NCBI GenBank assembly: GCA_031763025.1
Contig: JASSKH010000005.1
Span: forward strand, 11,798,528 to 11,862,527
From: Macrocystis pyrifera
Lineage: Eukaryota; Sar; Phaeophyceae; Laminariales; Laminariaceae
Length of the DNA: 64,000 nt
Direction of reading: 5' to 3'
Part shown: in pieces, positions 22,238 through 35,769 of the stretch
How positions within the stretch are numbered: the stretch's first letter is position 1
Layout of the letters: each line of letters opens with the position of its first letter
The notes under the pieces: model-generated
Databases searched by the model: none
What the model saw: the letters and a program-made list of their open reading frames with translations, nothing else
What the model was told of the DNA's origin: nothing
Translations under genes and position numbers: made by a program

Positions 22238-24983
22238 GAATGTATACGCACAGCAGCAGACTCACATAAATAAATACTACTGTAAGTACATACCTGGTAC
22301 CTGGTATACACGTATTGACAGTACTGAATATGCCATATGCCATATGCATACTCCCCTGGTACCTGGTATACACGTATTGACAGTACTGAATATACCATAT
22401 GCCATATGCATACTCCTACATACAACAATACTACGGGCACAATACTCGTACGATACCATCAGCACCAGCAAACATCAGTATCATACCATTACGGGGGTCC
22501 ATAGTTAATAGGACCAATGGAACACACAAAAACCTATATATTTACCTATTTCTACTGACAATATTTGGTCCCATTAACTATGGACCACGGTAATAACAAG
22601 TATACGACGCACATACTATTACGGGGGTCCATAGTAAATAGGACCAAATATTGTTAGTAAAAATAAGTTAATATATGTTTTTATGTATGCCATAGGTCCT
22701 ATTAACTATGGACCCCCGTAATAAAGATCATATGATACTGGTACTGCTGTATGAGCTGCTGTGGTACTGGTACGCATATACGGGTGTCGGCAGCAAGTAA
22801 TCCTTAAAAAAAAACAGTGTCGTCGACATAAAAACGGAATTTTGGATATTGATATATTTGTGGACCAGGGGAGAACGTATGTGCGGTACGAGTCCGAGTG
22901 CGCACGTGCATATAGTTCAGAACAGCGTAGACTTTTGCAGGACAATAAACAAAAGGCAAGCTCTCGATCGCCACATCGTTGATGGCCTACGCATAAATAA
23001 TTCGGAACAACTTACACTTTTGCAGCAAAAAAAAGCAAAAGGCAAGCTCTCGATCACCACATCGTTGATCAAAGTTGAAGCGTCCACCCCCCGAATGCTC
23101 ACGGCACGAGCGCATGTGAGGCCTCGCCCGGTGCAAAGAAGGCCGGCGGGAACGTTTGCGCATGAATCGACCGAAAACGTTCACCGCCTCGCGAGAAACG
23201 TCCCGACATGCTCATGCGTACATCGCAAGGTCCGAAGAGGTAATTATCCCGGACGGGACTGTCGCAAACATATGTATGGCGAGCCTGTGATGAAGGCATG
23301 ACATCCTCAAGGAAAAACACGCCCGCGAGACACGGCTTGGGCACGGCCGAGGCTGCCCTTGGCAGAGTGGGCAGAGTAGGGGTCGGCGAGCACGATGAGG
23401 GAGTTTCGGGCCGAGAGGCCCACCTCATCGCGAGTTATCGCGAACACGGCTCAAAAATATGTCTAAGAAAAGCGGAGACTCGCTCACGGCGAAGCACCAA
23501 CAATATCATCCCTGTATTTATATACCAGGTACTAAGTAGGCATACAGTGGTTGTTCCCCGGAACTGCGAGTGCGATCGCACGCCGAGTACAAAACTCTGT
23601 ATATTGAGCCAGGTACCACAATGTATCGGTTGCGCCTCGGGATCGTTTCCCCTTTCCTCCCGCAGGGGTTGGACCTCATCGTCAACGGCCTTGAAGAGAG
23701 ACGGCAGCGAAGGTGAGGACGGGGGACAGGGACTTGCCGGCGCAGGGGGTGCGCCGCCTTGCCACCAAGCTAAGGCAAAAAATGGACAAGACTCCTCCCC
23801 TTTGGCAGGTGAGAAACTAACGTTCCCGGTACAAACACGCAGTCCTTTTTGAGCTTAGTAATGTAATGCTAAACCTACACACCCTGGAGCATGCGCGATC
23901 AAAGTATGTAGCACACCAATTCAGGTAAGAGAGGAGTGTTGAGAAAAAAAAACGACAGCATCACAGCTCTGAGGGTTTTTTTTTTCTTCTTTTTTCCAAT
24001 ATAAGCACTTAAGATCATAACCATATTTCAGGGATTCGGTTTTTTGGCGGCACTAAATTCCAGGTGAATTTCGAATTTCGGTTTTGTTCGAAGGAAATTT
24101 CAATTGATCAAAGAGCCAACGACGTCCTTTCTTACGCTGTTTTTGAAAAACACGTCGCAAAACTTTGCGCACTGGTTCAATACGTAGACGGAGGATTTCG
24201 GATGCTCCCTTATTCGAACGGCCGTGATTGGCTTTCGTTGTAGGCGGAGACGTCAACGACCTGGAACCTCACTTAACCGGTGGATGAAAGGCGGTACATC
24301 GAAATTACACGCTACGGAGATTCAACGAAAGACCGAAAGAAATATATTGTGAAACCCATGTACAGGCTTTTATGGCATGTCGTGCAAAGCGGCGTAAAGA
24401 AAAAACGATCTTACTGTAGTTAGAAATTGGTAACTTTCTCTCAGTTGTATTGCGATACTGTACTGCAGTATGTACCTACTGTAGTATATACGAGGTATAG
24501 GTATTCTCTGAGCCAAAATTGTCGAAATCCCCCTGATAACCGTGTGCACGCATGTCATGCACGCTGGTGTCGGATGAATCCACTTGTGCCGTTTATTTAG
24601 TATGATAAGCTCCACTTCGCCTCCGCACCCAGGTCGTGGTTTTGTGGTGATATCGGCGATGACGAATGAGTATGCGAATTAGAGGTGTTATCCCCTGGAC
24701 CCATAGTTGGTGGTAAACCGTTTCGCCAGTCAGCAAAAAATGCTGTCCTGTTACAGCTGCTGCCGCCGCTGCTGCTGCTATTCCTGCCGCTGGTGATTCT
24801 GATGCTGAATAAATCCCAAACGACTTCTTGAGCCTTACATGCTCCCTTGTCAGCGGCGACTGTCCGGTGCGGGTAGTACATACACAGCTTCTCCGTTCTC
24901 TCAACAATGTCATCCCAGCTCAGTGTATGTCTTCCAGCCCGCCGACTGGAATGAGCCGCGCTTGCCCCCACCGTGTGCCTAAG

Positions 24984-25021
<38 letters not shown>

Positions 25022-28000
25022 CGCCGCGGATGGGGTGGACACCACAGGTCAACACGGACGTCTTGTCCTGGCTGCTTCGACCCGTCCCCTTCGTGGCTGG
25101 GCTTCCGGCTCCGGCTCCAACCCCACCCACGCCTTTCAGCAGCACGCCCCGACAGAACGGTGGGTGTGACTCCGCCAGCGCCGTGGCGGAATGCGAGGCG
25201 CAAGACACAGGGAAGGTCACTGAACCAGTCGAGGAGAGACGGCCGGCACCGTTCGTGCATGGGGGGGGGGGGCGACGGCTACGCTTGCCGAGGACTTGAG
25301 CGGACGGGAACCAGGACAGGGTCGCGGGGAGGGCGGCGAGCACGAAAATCCCTCCAGCAACAGAGCAGGGTTTCATTCGTACGACGAGACCCACCAGGTA
25401 GGCGTGGAAATCAAAGATTCGGCATGGGCGTCGCGCTTGCCTGCTTCCCAGTATCCACAATATATGTAGCACGCATAAATATACAGCCGAGCTCCTTGCG
25501 GCGTACGCAGCTCGTCCCTGCTTCCTCTAGCTCCCCGTAGGCCGGCTGCCCCAACCTTATGTACCTTCCAGCACACTCGACTGGCGTGCAACAACGCGTC
25601 CTTCCGTCACGCGGTATCCTTGCCCCTTCTCTTTTCTTCCCAAGATCTTCACGCACATGTTGAGAGACTGGACGTCGGAGGGAGATTCCGTGCGCGCTGC
25701 CGTCTACGACCCTCTTCTGCAAGCCCTGGACCACTGGGTTGGCTGGCAGGAGGGCGCGACCGCTCGTGCCACCCCAACCGCGACCGAGGCTGGTGCTCGC
25801 GGCGGCAGCCGCGGGGAATTTAGGGCGCGGCAGCGGAAACGGCGAGGGCAGCCGAAGCCGTCGAGGGTGAGGCGACCGGCGAACGTTCTGGTGCCCGGCG
25901 CGGGTCTGGGGCGGCTGGCGGCAGAGATCGCGGCGAGGGAGTACGCAAGCGTCCACGCGAACGAGCTCTCCATGACCAGTTAAGCCGCCGGCGATGGGTG
26001 ACATACGAGGGCGTTGAGCTCGCGTTGCGTGCGCGTATGATAGAGTTAGGAAGAACACGGGGCGCTCTTTCATGCAGGTCGAGAAATGCGGGCAATTAGG
26101 GTGTGTGCGCCTGTTTCCGAGAAGGGGGTGATTCTTGGGTGCTTTGTCGCGCTTGTCCTGTTGCCATCTTGACCGCTGTCTTGAGGGGTAGCGTGCAGTA
26201 ATCGCGGTTTATTGCGGAGACGTGGCTTGGTTGGTGCAGTACACAGGACCATAACGGAACCAAGTTGACCGCGCATTCGGCTGAAATATATTACGGGGGT
26301 TGTCCCTAAATTGAATCGATCAGGCTGCTCGCCAACGCTCACTATCAAAGCTAGGAACTGCCGCCAAAGAATGAGCGGTGAAGCTCGCGCCCCCGCCGAG
26401 TTGCTTGTTCGCAGTCCCCTGCCCTTATCTGGTATACCCGCGTTTTAAGCTGCAGACGACACGGTTCAACTCCACAAGTGGCCCTTCTCTTGCCCCGCCC
26501 CCCCTCATTCAGCTTCTCCCGAGACAACAGAGGCGTGCTGCTGAATCACTCTCTCTCTCTCCGTCAAGGAGAAAGAAACGTGCCCCTTTTTCTGCCCGCA
26601 GTTTTTTGGTCGGAGGGCTGTACCGCGTTCGTGTCGTTCGTTCGTTCGTTTGTTCGCGGGGCGTCTCTCCACCTCTTTCTTCTTGTCCGACCTACCTCCT
26701 CCTGCCCCGCTCGCCTACCCATGTTATCGACTTGTTGATGCCCCCTGAACCTTCCCCCTTTTTTTTCCCATCGCCCTCCGTTGTGTATTTGCAGTGCTCG
26801 CCTCCTGCTATTGGGTGATGGAGGCGCTGCGAGGCGACAGCTTCTCGGGTCCAGGGCCTTCCCCTTCGGCGACGCCCGCGAGCGAGTGGGACGGGGGGGG
26901 GGGCGACCGCCCATGGTCCCGTCCCCCGGCAGCGGACTCCATGTCGGACCGCAACGATGACGCGAATCTGGGGGGCCATTGCGGTAGCGCGTGCGGCAGC
27001 CCCGGCTACGCGCGAGACGGCGGCGGCGCACCGGGGGGTTGGGGCAACGGAAACAACCGTGGCGCGATGGGTGCCGAAGAAAACGGAGGCGCTGATGGAT
27101 CCGGGGGGGTAGGGCGGGGTTTCTTCGAGTTCTATCCGTTCCTCAACGACGCTGCGCATAACGAGGTGGACGGCGAGGCTCGGTGAGAATGTTTTATGTG
27201 CTACGTACGTACTTACTTACGGTGATTGTGGTGACTCTTTTCGTTTTGCTCTCGCTTTTTAGCACGTTGTGTCGCCTTTTGTCGTGCAGCGAGCCAACAC
27301 CTGTTTTGGCGCTCGCGCCATCGAAGGGCGTTTTAGAGCTGCGGGTCGGACTGCAGGCAGGGACATGGAAGACTACCGTTCGTCCCGTGCTGTGGCGCTG
27401 TACTACACCAGCCAGCCGTCTCTTTGGATTGCGCATGTACGCGAGGAACTCATCTTCCGGGCTGTTTTATTTTTCTGCCTCTGATGCCTGAACGGTAAGG
27501 TCCACAACCATTACCAGAGTACTATATCGACCCCAGGTGGGACGTTAGATGAGACCAAGTGACGATACGAAATGGCGATCGTAGCTTCGGCCACTGTTTG
27601 GTTGGGCGCCATACTGTAGTTCATTCGATGTGTTGAAACAAACGCCTACGCGCGCCTACTCGGCAACAGATTTCTGAGACGGTGGCCTTCACGTTGTTCG
27701 GTTTTTCCCCCAAAGTATCCTCTAGTCGAAAACTGAAGAAGAAAAAAAAACAGAAAAAAATGATGTCTCGTTGTTTTGCCCCGAAAACGAAAAGTTTCGT
27801 TAAGAACGAACGACCCTTACTTACACTGCAAGGAGTCCTGCTACACACGGCGCAACACGATTCTACTCGTGCTGCTGCTGCGCGATCGCACTGCTCGTCG
27901 GAAGAGACTGACAAGACTTAACTTTGTCGTAGTTTGTGTCGGCATATCTGTGCGTCCCGGCCGACGCAAGCAACTACGGCGTGCCTCTACATAACTCACG

Positions 28001-28874
28001 TCAACTCCTGGCAAGGCACTCACGAGAGCAGTTACACGGTGTACCCTTTGCTGTGTCTAGAAGTGGCCTCACCCTGAAGGCAAATAATTTAAGTCGACGC
28101 TGTCATGCAATGCGAGAAAGTCCGCCTCAAACAGGCGGTTCTCAGTAGGATGTACACCTCACCTTTGACGCAACTCGCCGAATACCTCACGGCGCTTAGC
28201 GCATGATGCTACTCGTACCATATGTCGCCCTGGTCAATGAAAGCCCGACGTGCTCTGTCCCTTCGTTGCAGGGATGCCAGGGTCTTTGCTCATGCGACTA
28301 CGGTCATACATGTCATGAGTACACTCCCTCCCTGCCTATTTACCCGTTTGCTTCCGTGCAGGTTCCGCCCGGTCCAGTTTCCTGACCCCGATGGACGCGC
28401 CGCCCTAGCGCGAGCCTATGGTCGTCTAAGCTTCCAGGCCGGAGAATTCTCGGCGACATACGGCGCGGTGGGGGGGCCTTTTGAAGGTTCTTTCGACGCG
28501 GTCGTGACCAGCTTTTTCGTCGACACCGCCCCCAACGTGGTGCAGGTGAGTTTCCGCACGCGCAACTGTTCTTCGGTGTGTTTTAGATCATCAGGTACGT
28601 AGGAGGGGGGTGATAGTGGTACTCGTTGTCGTGCATGGCCGTACGTAGTCGTATGATATGAGCATAGACCCTCGCATAGCTGCAATGCCGGGACGGATCA
28701 CGTCGAGTTTTCACCGAACGGGCAGACATCGCTTGCACCAAGCGCGAAGCGCCGCGAGGTGTTGGGCGAGTCGCAAGAAGGGTGAGCTGCATCCTACTTA
28801 GAACCGCTTCTGAGGAGGACTTCGGCACCTTGTGCGCGCTTCCTTGTATATGGATGACAGCGTCGAATACCAAG

Positions 28875-28914
<40 letters not shown>

Positions 28915-29590
28915 ACTCGATAGGAGAGATGTACTCGATCTCATGCATGGCCGTAGTCGTATGACCATAGACCCTCGCATCCCTACAATGCCGGGACGGA
29001 GCATGTCGGGTTTTCACCGACCAGGCAGACATTGCTTGCACCAAGCGCGAAGCGCCGTGAGGTGTCCGGCGAGTCGCGTGAAGGGTGAGCTGCATCCTAC
29101 TAAGAACCGCTTGTGAGGCGGACTTGCATATGGATGACAGCTTCAATGAGTTAGTTTAATTTCCGGTGTGGCCACTTCCAGAGACAGCAATGGGAGTACT
29201 ATGTAACTGCCTCTTGGGTGCCTTACCTTGAACACTACGTGATACGATCAATTCCCTTGTGCAAAGTAAAGGTTATTTACCTCGCACAAATGATGTAACT
29301 AGACGACCAGCTGTGGGCGACCGCCAAAAAAAAAAAAAAAAAAAAAAAAAACGGTACCCTGGATGTCTAGCTCACGTAGTGAGCGGCATGTTTTACAGTG
29401 TCGTTGCCAACCGACGCCAACCCAACCCATATTGGGGGGGAGGGGGGGGGTCCGCTTTAGCGTTGCTGGCGCTCTGTATGTCGCATCCTGTAAAATCAAG
29501 AAGTGTGCACCTTCCAGGACTTGGTGAATATCACGTTTAGATCTCGAAGAATTTCCACCCACATGCTGATCACCCCACGCTAATTGCCCC

Positions 29591-29622
<32 letters not shown>

Positions 29623-29955
29623 ACTCCTCACCCCCAACTCGTCGTCATCCTACAAACCTACAACCTGGTGCCGCGGTCAACCCGTAAGTACGTTGCAACG
29701 ATCCGCCGCGCGCTGCGGCCCGGTGGGGTGTGGATCAACTGCGGCCCCCTGCACTGGCACAACCAATCGGCGCTTGCTCTGAGCCTCGACGAGATGCTCG
29801 CTCTCGTAGCCGGGTCGGGCTTCCAGCTCGAGGTGGTGGAGCGGCTGCCTGCTTGCGCGTACAGAGTGGAGGATGGCGGGGGATCGCTGAGGGTGGACGA
29901 GTTCAAGCCAGTGTTTTGGGTTGCCATCTTGGGAAAGGCGGCAGCGGCGAGATAA
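20116..29955 (+). CDS. N2227-family SAM methyltransferase (carnosine N-methyltransferase-like) with N-terminal membrane anchor
   Basis: Exons: 20116-20649, 23666-23808, 25048-25215 (less sure), 25645-25978, 26795-27182, 28362-28545, 29689-29955 (stop). Phases agree at every junction: 0, 0, 0, 1, 2, 0. The product should transfer a methyl group from SAM, in animals and fungi to the histidine ring of carnosine; the substrate here is unknown. Motifs in order: RDWTSEGDSVRAA, NVLVPGAGLGRLA (SAM-binding glycine loop), HANELSM/MLASCYW across an intron, FRPVQFPDPDG, FDAVVTSFFVDTAPN, RPGGVWINCGPLHWH. The first exon starts with a basic segment and a Leu-rich membrane span (about residues 32-60), partly coded by CTG repeats. 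This type II anchor is unusual for the family. An acidic, Gly-rich insert fills exon 5. Exon 2 has 143 bases and needs one more base to stay in frame, so the sequence has an error or the gene is damaged. The methyltransferase identity is sure; the 5' part is less so. Confidence 0.8.
22489..22593. mobile_element. MITE, copy 2
   Basis: Inverted repeats TTACGGGGGTCCATAGTTAA at the left and TTAACTATGGACCACGGTAA at the right flank an AT-rich centre with AAAACCTATATATTTACC. It lies 25 bases from copy 3, in the methyltransferase intron. Confidence 0.85.
22619..22721. mobile_element. MITE, copy 3 (best TIR pair)
   Basis: Left end TTACGGGGGTCCATAGTAAA and right end TTAACTATGGACCCCCGTAA form near-perfect terminal inverted repeats of about 27 bases. 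A TA flanks each side, consistent with a TA target-site duplication as in Tc1/mariner-type or related MITEs. It is about 103 bases long with no coding capacity. Confidence 0.9.
28080..29450 (-). mobile_element. Cluster of poly-C-tailed element copies in methyltransferase introns
   Basis: Three copies of the element described at 5240-5800: about 28080-28340 (direct, in the intron before exon 28362-28545), 28606-28815 (inverted) and 28910-29445 (inverted, nearly full length), the last two in the final intron. The longest copy starts with a G run of about 37 bases (28876-28912) followed by GTACTCGATAGG, the complement of the poly-C tail of the 5.2-kb copy. A poly-A run (about 29326-29351) and poly-C run (about 29588-29622) follow before the last exon. 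Confidence 0.7.
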
Positions 29956-30119
29956 GTTGAGGAAGTGAGAGGGCTGGGTTGACCGGCTTTGCCCACGATC
30001 GGGAGAGAAGAGATACGTGTTGTGCTTTGCAACAGCGAAGGAGCTCTGCTAAGTCCTTAGTTGGGACGGCAGAGCTATATTGCACGTAGCGAAATATTGT
30101 TTGTTGTTGCCGCCCCTCC

Positions 30120-30167
<48 letters not shown>

Positions 30168-32373
30168 GATGGTGTGAGTAGGCTCCCAATCCTTTTGCGT
30201 TGGAGGGGTCTTACTTGAATCTGTCGTGTTCTTGAAAGCGATTTTGGGAGGGGGACAGCGAGGAGAGAAGTTGAGGAATGAGAGGGAGGAGGTTTTGGTG
30301 TGTGTGCGGGGGGAGGGAAGGATGTGCAGCGAATGAGGTTGATGTTTAGGGATTAGGCTGATGTATAGGGATGGGGCTGAGGGGCTTTGTGATTCTGGCG
30401 CAAACGTCGCGCGTGTGTGTGTGGTGGCTTTTCGTGTTTTGCTTTGTACATTGTCCGTTTCCAACTCCAACGCTTGCATTGATGTTTTGGGGGGCGCTCT
30501 GCCCAGCACGATGCGGCATTTGCTGAACGCGGAGAGAGGTTAGATGTAGAAGCGATGATGTGCTCAGCCTGATGCTGGCGGTGTAGTTGAGATGTTCCGA
30601 GCAGGGCGAAACAGTTGTCCTAGAACGGTATACCTGGTACCTGCTCTCGGTCGTCGCTTGGCGATGTCTCGGTCGAGATGCGAGCGCGACTGGAGGAAAT
30701 TTGTAGAGTTTACCCGGCGCATATGGTTGAGGAGGATAACGGGGCTCCGGTGTTGTGTGGTACCGGTACCCTGGCAGCCGTTTTGAAAGCGGGGCGCGGC
30801 AAGACAGCAAGGCGGATCATTTGAGCGATGATCTCGGCGTCATATTCGTGTCTTCGCGCTGTAAACACAGATTGCCGACGAAGCAAATAGGACTTACGAA
30901 AATATTAGATCGCGCTAAAGAAGCGTGCGTAAAATATGCATGTGTGGTGCAACACAAGGGGTCGAGAACGGTCAGGAAAAGAGAAGGCCGGACCGAATGT
31001 GTGACGAAACTGGCGATCGCCCTCTGCTTTTTCTCGGCCTATTTGGATGGAAAGCGAAAACGAAAACTCTGGACCACCGGGAGATGTCAAGACCATGGAC
31101 GGTTGTGTGGCAATTGCGTCCCTCAACCGACCATTAATAGGGTCGAACGGTAATTGCGATTGGGTGCTCTCACAGCGACCGTGCTGCTTTTGCAGCTGGT
31201 GGTACACGACCGGAGAGGCATACAGCGCAAAGGAATTGCGCACGACGACGAGGGGAAACGCTTTTAGGTTTCCTCGAAACAGTTGGATAGCCAGCACATC
31301 TTCGCTACGTAACACACGCCGGTACGTCGTTTCTTGTCCACCATTCTTGTTGTTGTCGATCGCCTGGTTAGACTCGCTCCACGGATGGGACTGTGCTGTG
31401 TCTCTTGTAGTAATCTCTTACTGCCCTCGATTGCCCACCCTGCTCCTTGTCGCAAGTGAAAAATGGGCATCAAAGTATAGCTGAAGAAGTTACCTTGTTT
31501 ATTGTAGTGTTACACCCATCGACAATTTGCGCCTACTCCTGCCAAGCAGTATTATTCCCCGCATCACAATAGGCACTAAACACCGATGCTCAAGCAACAA
31601 GAGAGCCATCCTCTCTCAGCTATCAAGGGGATGCCACAGGGAATCCAGCAATTTGTCGTTCAGTGTAGGACTCGAGGAATCGGTACCCTCGAAATGGTAT
31701 ACTGCGCTGCTGCGCGCTGGGATTGCACTGGGCTGTGGGGAACACAACGAAGCGGGACTACCACTAGCATATCCCAGGATGGCCCAGACGTCACAGGGCT
31801 CCTCATCCCAACCGATCCAGCAGCTCCACGAAACGGCGCTCCGCGTATGCATTGCCCCAACTCTCGCGTGATTGACCATTGTTGTATGTAGTCGGTACCA
31901 TCCTTCCTACAGTCGCAGGCAATTTGGTTGCGTACGCCCGACAGCCGTTCTTGGTCTATATGTGGTGTCCGGCGTATTCGGACCCTCGCGGTCGAGAACG
32001 GTCGGGATTTCGCGCGTCAGCTCTCGTACTTGAGTTGTCTACCGTACAAAGAAAGCATTGGTGCCCTTGGTGAGCTCAAACAGCAGCCGCTGCGACCATT
32101 GGCTCCAAAACGCCCCTTATTCGCGCGGCGAGACCAACTTGTACGACGGTCGAGGCGGCGACAGACGGGGGACGTTCTGAGCTAAACCACCTGCAAGGGT
32201 CTCGGACATGGTTGGCTCGGCATCCACCGCATCGCCTCGTCGGCTTCACGCAGAATAGCTGTTCCTCCCGCTTGCTACGACAACCCCATTCACTTCGCAT
32301 CTACTGCGCAGGGCATGCAAGTTGTAACAGGTTAAGAGCCTTGTTTCCTTGGTGAACCGGAGATCGAAGAGAA

Positions 32374-33066
32374 ATGGTTGGTTGGCATCTCGATCGTTTG
32401 GCGTCGTCATCAGCAGCAATGGAGCAAGCAGCCCGTCGAGGTCAATGCAAAGCTATGTTGGGAGTAAGCACCCTTGCCCTCCTTGCTTCGACCGCTGCCG
32501 TTTCGATCACAGCTTCGTTGGAATCCGGTCCCTCGTCAACCCCTGTCCCGCTTTTTTTTCAGATATCAAAGGGGCGCACAAACAACCTTCGGTCCTTGAG
32601 CACTTTCTGCCTTGTTGTCGTGTCGCAGCCTCGAGTGCAGCTAGGATCACACATAGCCCGACGATTCGGGTGGGTGGTGCCCTCGCTTCCTCTGCTGGGC
32701 GCATTCCACTTCCCCTCCCCCGCCGTCGGAATTAATTTAAACTCGGTTGCATTGCAGGACAACCGCCGCTGGGGATGGATACCTTCACTGGCCGCTACTG
32801 AATTCCGTTTTTTTTGCCCGGCAGGTGTAAAAACCACAGCCACAGCCCGGCGACAGAACAGACCGATGCTGCCACCACGGCCGCCGCGCGACTCTCAACA
32901 GCTGCGGACATATTTTTCTATGGACGTCGGAGATGTGCCCTCACGTTCCATCGACTGTGTTCCGCCGGTGCCGATTCGATTCCGGAACGGCACGACCACC
33001 ACGTCTTATTTTGGCGTCTTTTCGTGGCGTGCCCTCCCGACGCCCCTTCTGAGGCCGTCGATCTGA
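32374..33066 (+). CDS. Unrecognised 230-codon open frame
   Basis: It is the longest + frame in the gap that is not low-complexity. A second Met (MEQAARRGQ...) precedes a hydrophobic run (MLGVSTLALLASTAAVSI) that could act as a signal peptide. The remainder is Ser/Thr/Pro/Arg-rich without family motifs. In an intron-rich genome an uninterrupted frame of this length may be one exon or chance. Confidence 0.2.
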   Translation: MVGWHLDRLASSSAAMEQAARRGQCKAMLGVSTLALLASTAAVSITASLESGPSSTPVPLFFQISKGRTNNLRSLSTFCLVVVSQPRVQLGSHIARRFGWVVPSLPLLGAFHFPSPAVGINLNSVALQDNRRWGWIPSLAATEFRFFCPAGVKTTATARRQNRPMLPPRPPRDSQQLRTYFSMDVGDVPSRSIDCVPPVPIRFRNGTTTTSYFGVFSWRALPTPLLRPSI

Positions 33067-35769
33067 GCGCACGTACCGGGATGATTTCCTCTAGAAAGTG
33101 AAAGTCGTGGACATTCGGCCGGTTCCATGAATGTATTGTTTTTGTATGCGTGTCTCGAAAATGCCGCCTGCCGTGGCTTGTCGAATGGAGCGACGTCGCA
33201 AACGAGTAATCAGTACCGGTGGCAGACACAAATGCTCTGCGAATCGCAGTTCCTGCTAAATTGATATCGCTGCAAAGCTTCTGAGCTGGGTGCGCAAGCG
33301 CAGTCGTTCACTTCAAGAAAGCCTCCGGCTCTACTATTGACAGGATTGTCATCAAGCGCTGTGACAGGACCATGGTGCATTGTGCGCAATTACCGGCATG
33401 TAAATAATACGTGTTGCTCAAACCTTTATTTCATTCTCGGCACGCTTACTGCGTCCATCCAGGCTTCCGCCTCTTCTTAAAAAAAAACAGCTTGCGTGTA
33501 CGAGTACCGTCATAGAACCTTTTACATTGAACAAAACGCACTACCAGGAGCTACCGACGCGGAGTCGATCGACTACTTTTTGGCGTATTGCATCAACTTT
33601 TGTATTGCTGCTGTAACACCCGGCGAATGCCGTCCTAGGGCTACCTCACCTTCGATCCAAACCTACTATTCGTCACATCAACACATACACCTAAACTCGC
33701 CCAGCACACTGACTTGACACTGCACTCCTCTCTCTCACGTCCTCGAACGGCAAATGTACATGCATGTGGCTGGCGTAACCTCGAAAACATAGAACCTCTA
33801 AGACCGTAGTACAGTATAATACTTTCCCTTCCAAGACCAACAGCTGGTACTCTGCACCTTCCTTTTCGATACCGCGGCAACCGCTTCGTTCCTATCCGTA
33901 GTCGTGTGAAAGAAAAACAGCTACGTACGCGCAGATACATCTACGTCGGCGCTTACCTCCATCCCCGACTCCCATCAACAAACAGCTACAGTACGTGCAG
34001 CTCCCTCCGACATGCGCTCACCCCCTGACCCGATTCCTATCGACACGTACATCCATCCATCACCCCTTGGCATAAACAAACCGAACGTCAGAAGAGCAAC
34101 CTAAACGAATAGCCTTCGAAATCGACTACAGCAGTAAACACGATTTGCCGTCGCAAAACCGTCCAGTTCCCAAACTGCCCTCGCGCGCAATATTACGTCC
34201 CCCTGTCCCTATTTTTCTCGGCCATCTCTGATGTCATCTTCGGCTAGGTGCGAGTAGCCTCCCGGAGGCAACAGATGCGCACGCACGAGGCGCAAATTCG
34301 ACGCCCCCCACCTCGTGGGTTGTCGCTGTAGCTGATTGGCTCCCACAGATGCGCGACCACGTCGATGGCTGTTTGATTCGCTCCCAAAACCCAGTATATC
34401 ACATCAAATCCGAGTCCCAGCTTGCACCGTCACTATTCCTGCTAGTGCCTCTTCCGCTTGTACGTAAAACCTCACCCCCCCCTGCATGACCACGCTCCCC
34501 CCCCTGCCCCCCCCCCCCCCCCCCCCCCCCTCCCTCTCTCCTTGCCCTCGCTCCAAGCCTGTACCAGCAAAATCCCCATGTGGATAACACACTGTCTGGG
34601 TTTTATTTTCCCATTGCCGACTCGCCAGAAGCTCGCTTTCACGAGCAAACCTTCGTGAGATCGAAGTAAAGCTGCGCGATGCAGAAAACGCTCGTGTTCT
34701 CAGAACTAGCCGCACACCTTCATCTCGTGGGTTAGCGCGCAGGCAGGACTCGCGTTTTGTTGGCAAAATCCTTCAGTGGTACCTGAGAGAGAGGGGGGGG
34801 GTTACATGCAAAAAGGAAAAAAAAAAAAAAACGGGCGGCACACGAATAAGGTTACAGACGTTTCCCTCATAATAGTCGCGGGATCATAAAAAAACAAAAA
34901 CTGTGAAAAAGCGGTGGGAGGAGGCAACCCCTTAAGAACTGCACCCACATTTTCAAGGACGAATTAGTTGGAATTAGAGTGAGTCGTTATTGAAGCACTA
35001 AAGGGGTTTCAGGTCCCGAATTCGCACTTCTGTAACCCTTTTGTTTTCAAGTACTGAAACGGTTAAAGTCCCGATTTCGAACCAGCCGAGCAAGGAAAAG
35101 GGACGCCAAAGCGACAGTTCTTTTTTTGGGAGGCGACAGAGACACGCGATGGGGAACTCCACAGGAGCTTTCACGCAGCTTCACGGGCCTAGAAGCGGAC
35201 ATTTCCTATTTTGGGCGCGGTGGCCTATAGCTTGTCCCACAGAGCTGAAGCTACTGAGCACCAACAGACATGAAGACAAACACGGGGGTTGTCGCTGTCT
35301 TCCAACTCACAGGGTGCGTCCAACCATTTTATCGAAGAAATGGGTACAGCAGTACCTCATTATGATTAATCAGTACCGGTATAGGAAGGAGGAGTGCGCT
35401 TTGAGCAACATCAGCCCAGCTTTTCATTACCGGTGGGAACAAAAGCGAAAACGAAAGGACAACACCGGCTTCCAACCCTTTTTAGAAAATCTACCACGTT
35501 TCGGGAACAAACTACTTGGAAATGGCGTCGAATGGTATTTTCAGCAGGCACAGGTTTAAGACAAGAAAAACAGGAGGGGGGTAGTGGGGGCACCTTAACC
35601 TTGTCGCTGGCATATATCTCTCTGAAATCAGCTCACAACAAAAAACAAGCAATCATCGCGGAGAGGAGTTTCGCGCAACAAAAAACGAATTTTGCGCGCC
35701 AACCCACTGTAGGCGTTTAGAGCCCATCTTAACGGGGAACACTAAGTTTGGTTCAATCAGATGCAAATT

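Larger units (their letters stand above)
20650..23665 (+). other. Intron 1 of the methyltransferase gene: repeats and two MITEs
   Basis: It holds (CAG)n at about 20838-20900, (CAA)n at about 22195-22238, a duplicated block CCTGGTATACACGTATTGAC at about 22300 and 22365, and two MITEs (22489-22593, 22619-22721). It also has a roughly 65-base direct repeat (AAGGCAAGCTCTCGATC at about 22954 and 23041, with CACATCGTTGAT after each). No coding exon was recognised. Confidence 0.6.

Noticed and set aside
30905..31484. Protein-like open frames on both strands (136 and 145 codons)
   Set aside because: No motif, no splice context and equal plausibility on both strands; could be an old transposon remnant.
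35041..35559. 172-codon + frame
   Set aside because: Composition and lack of any motif suggest a chance frame; no upstream promoter or splice evidence.
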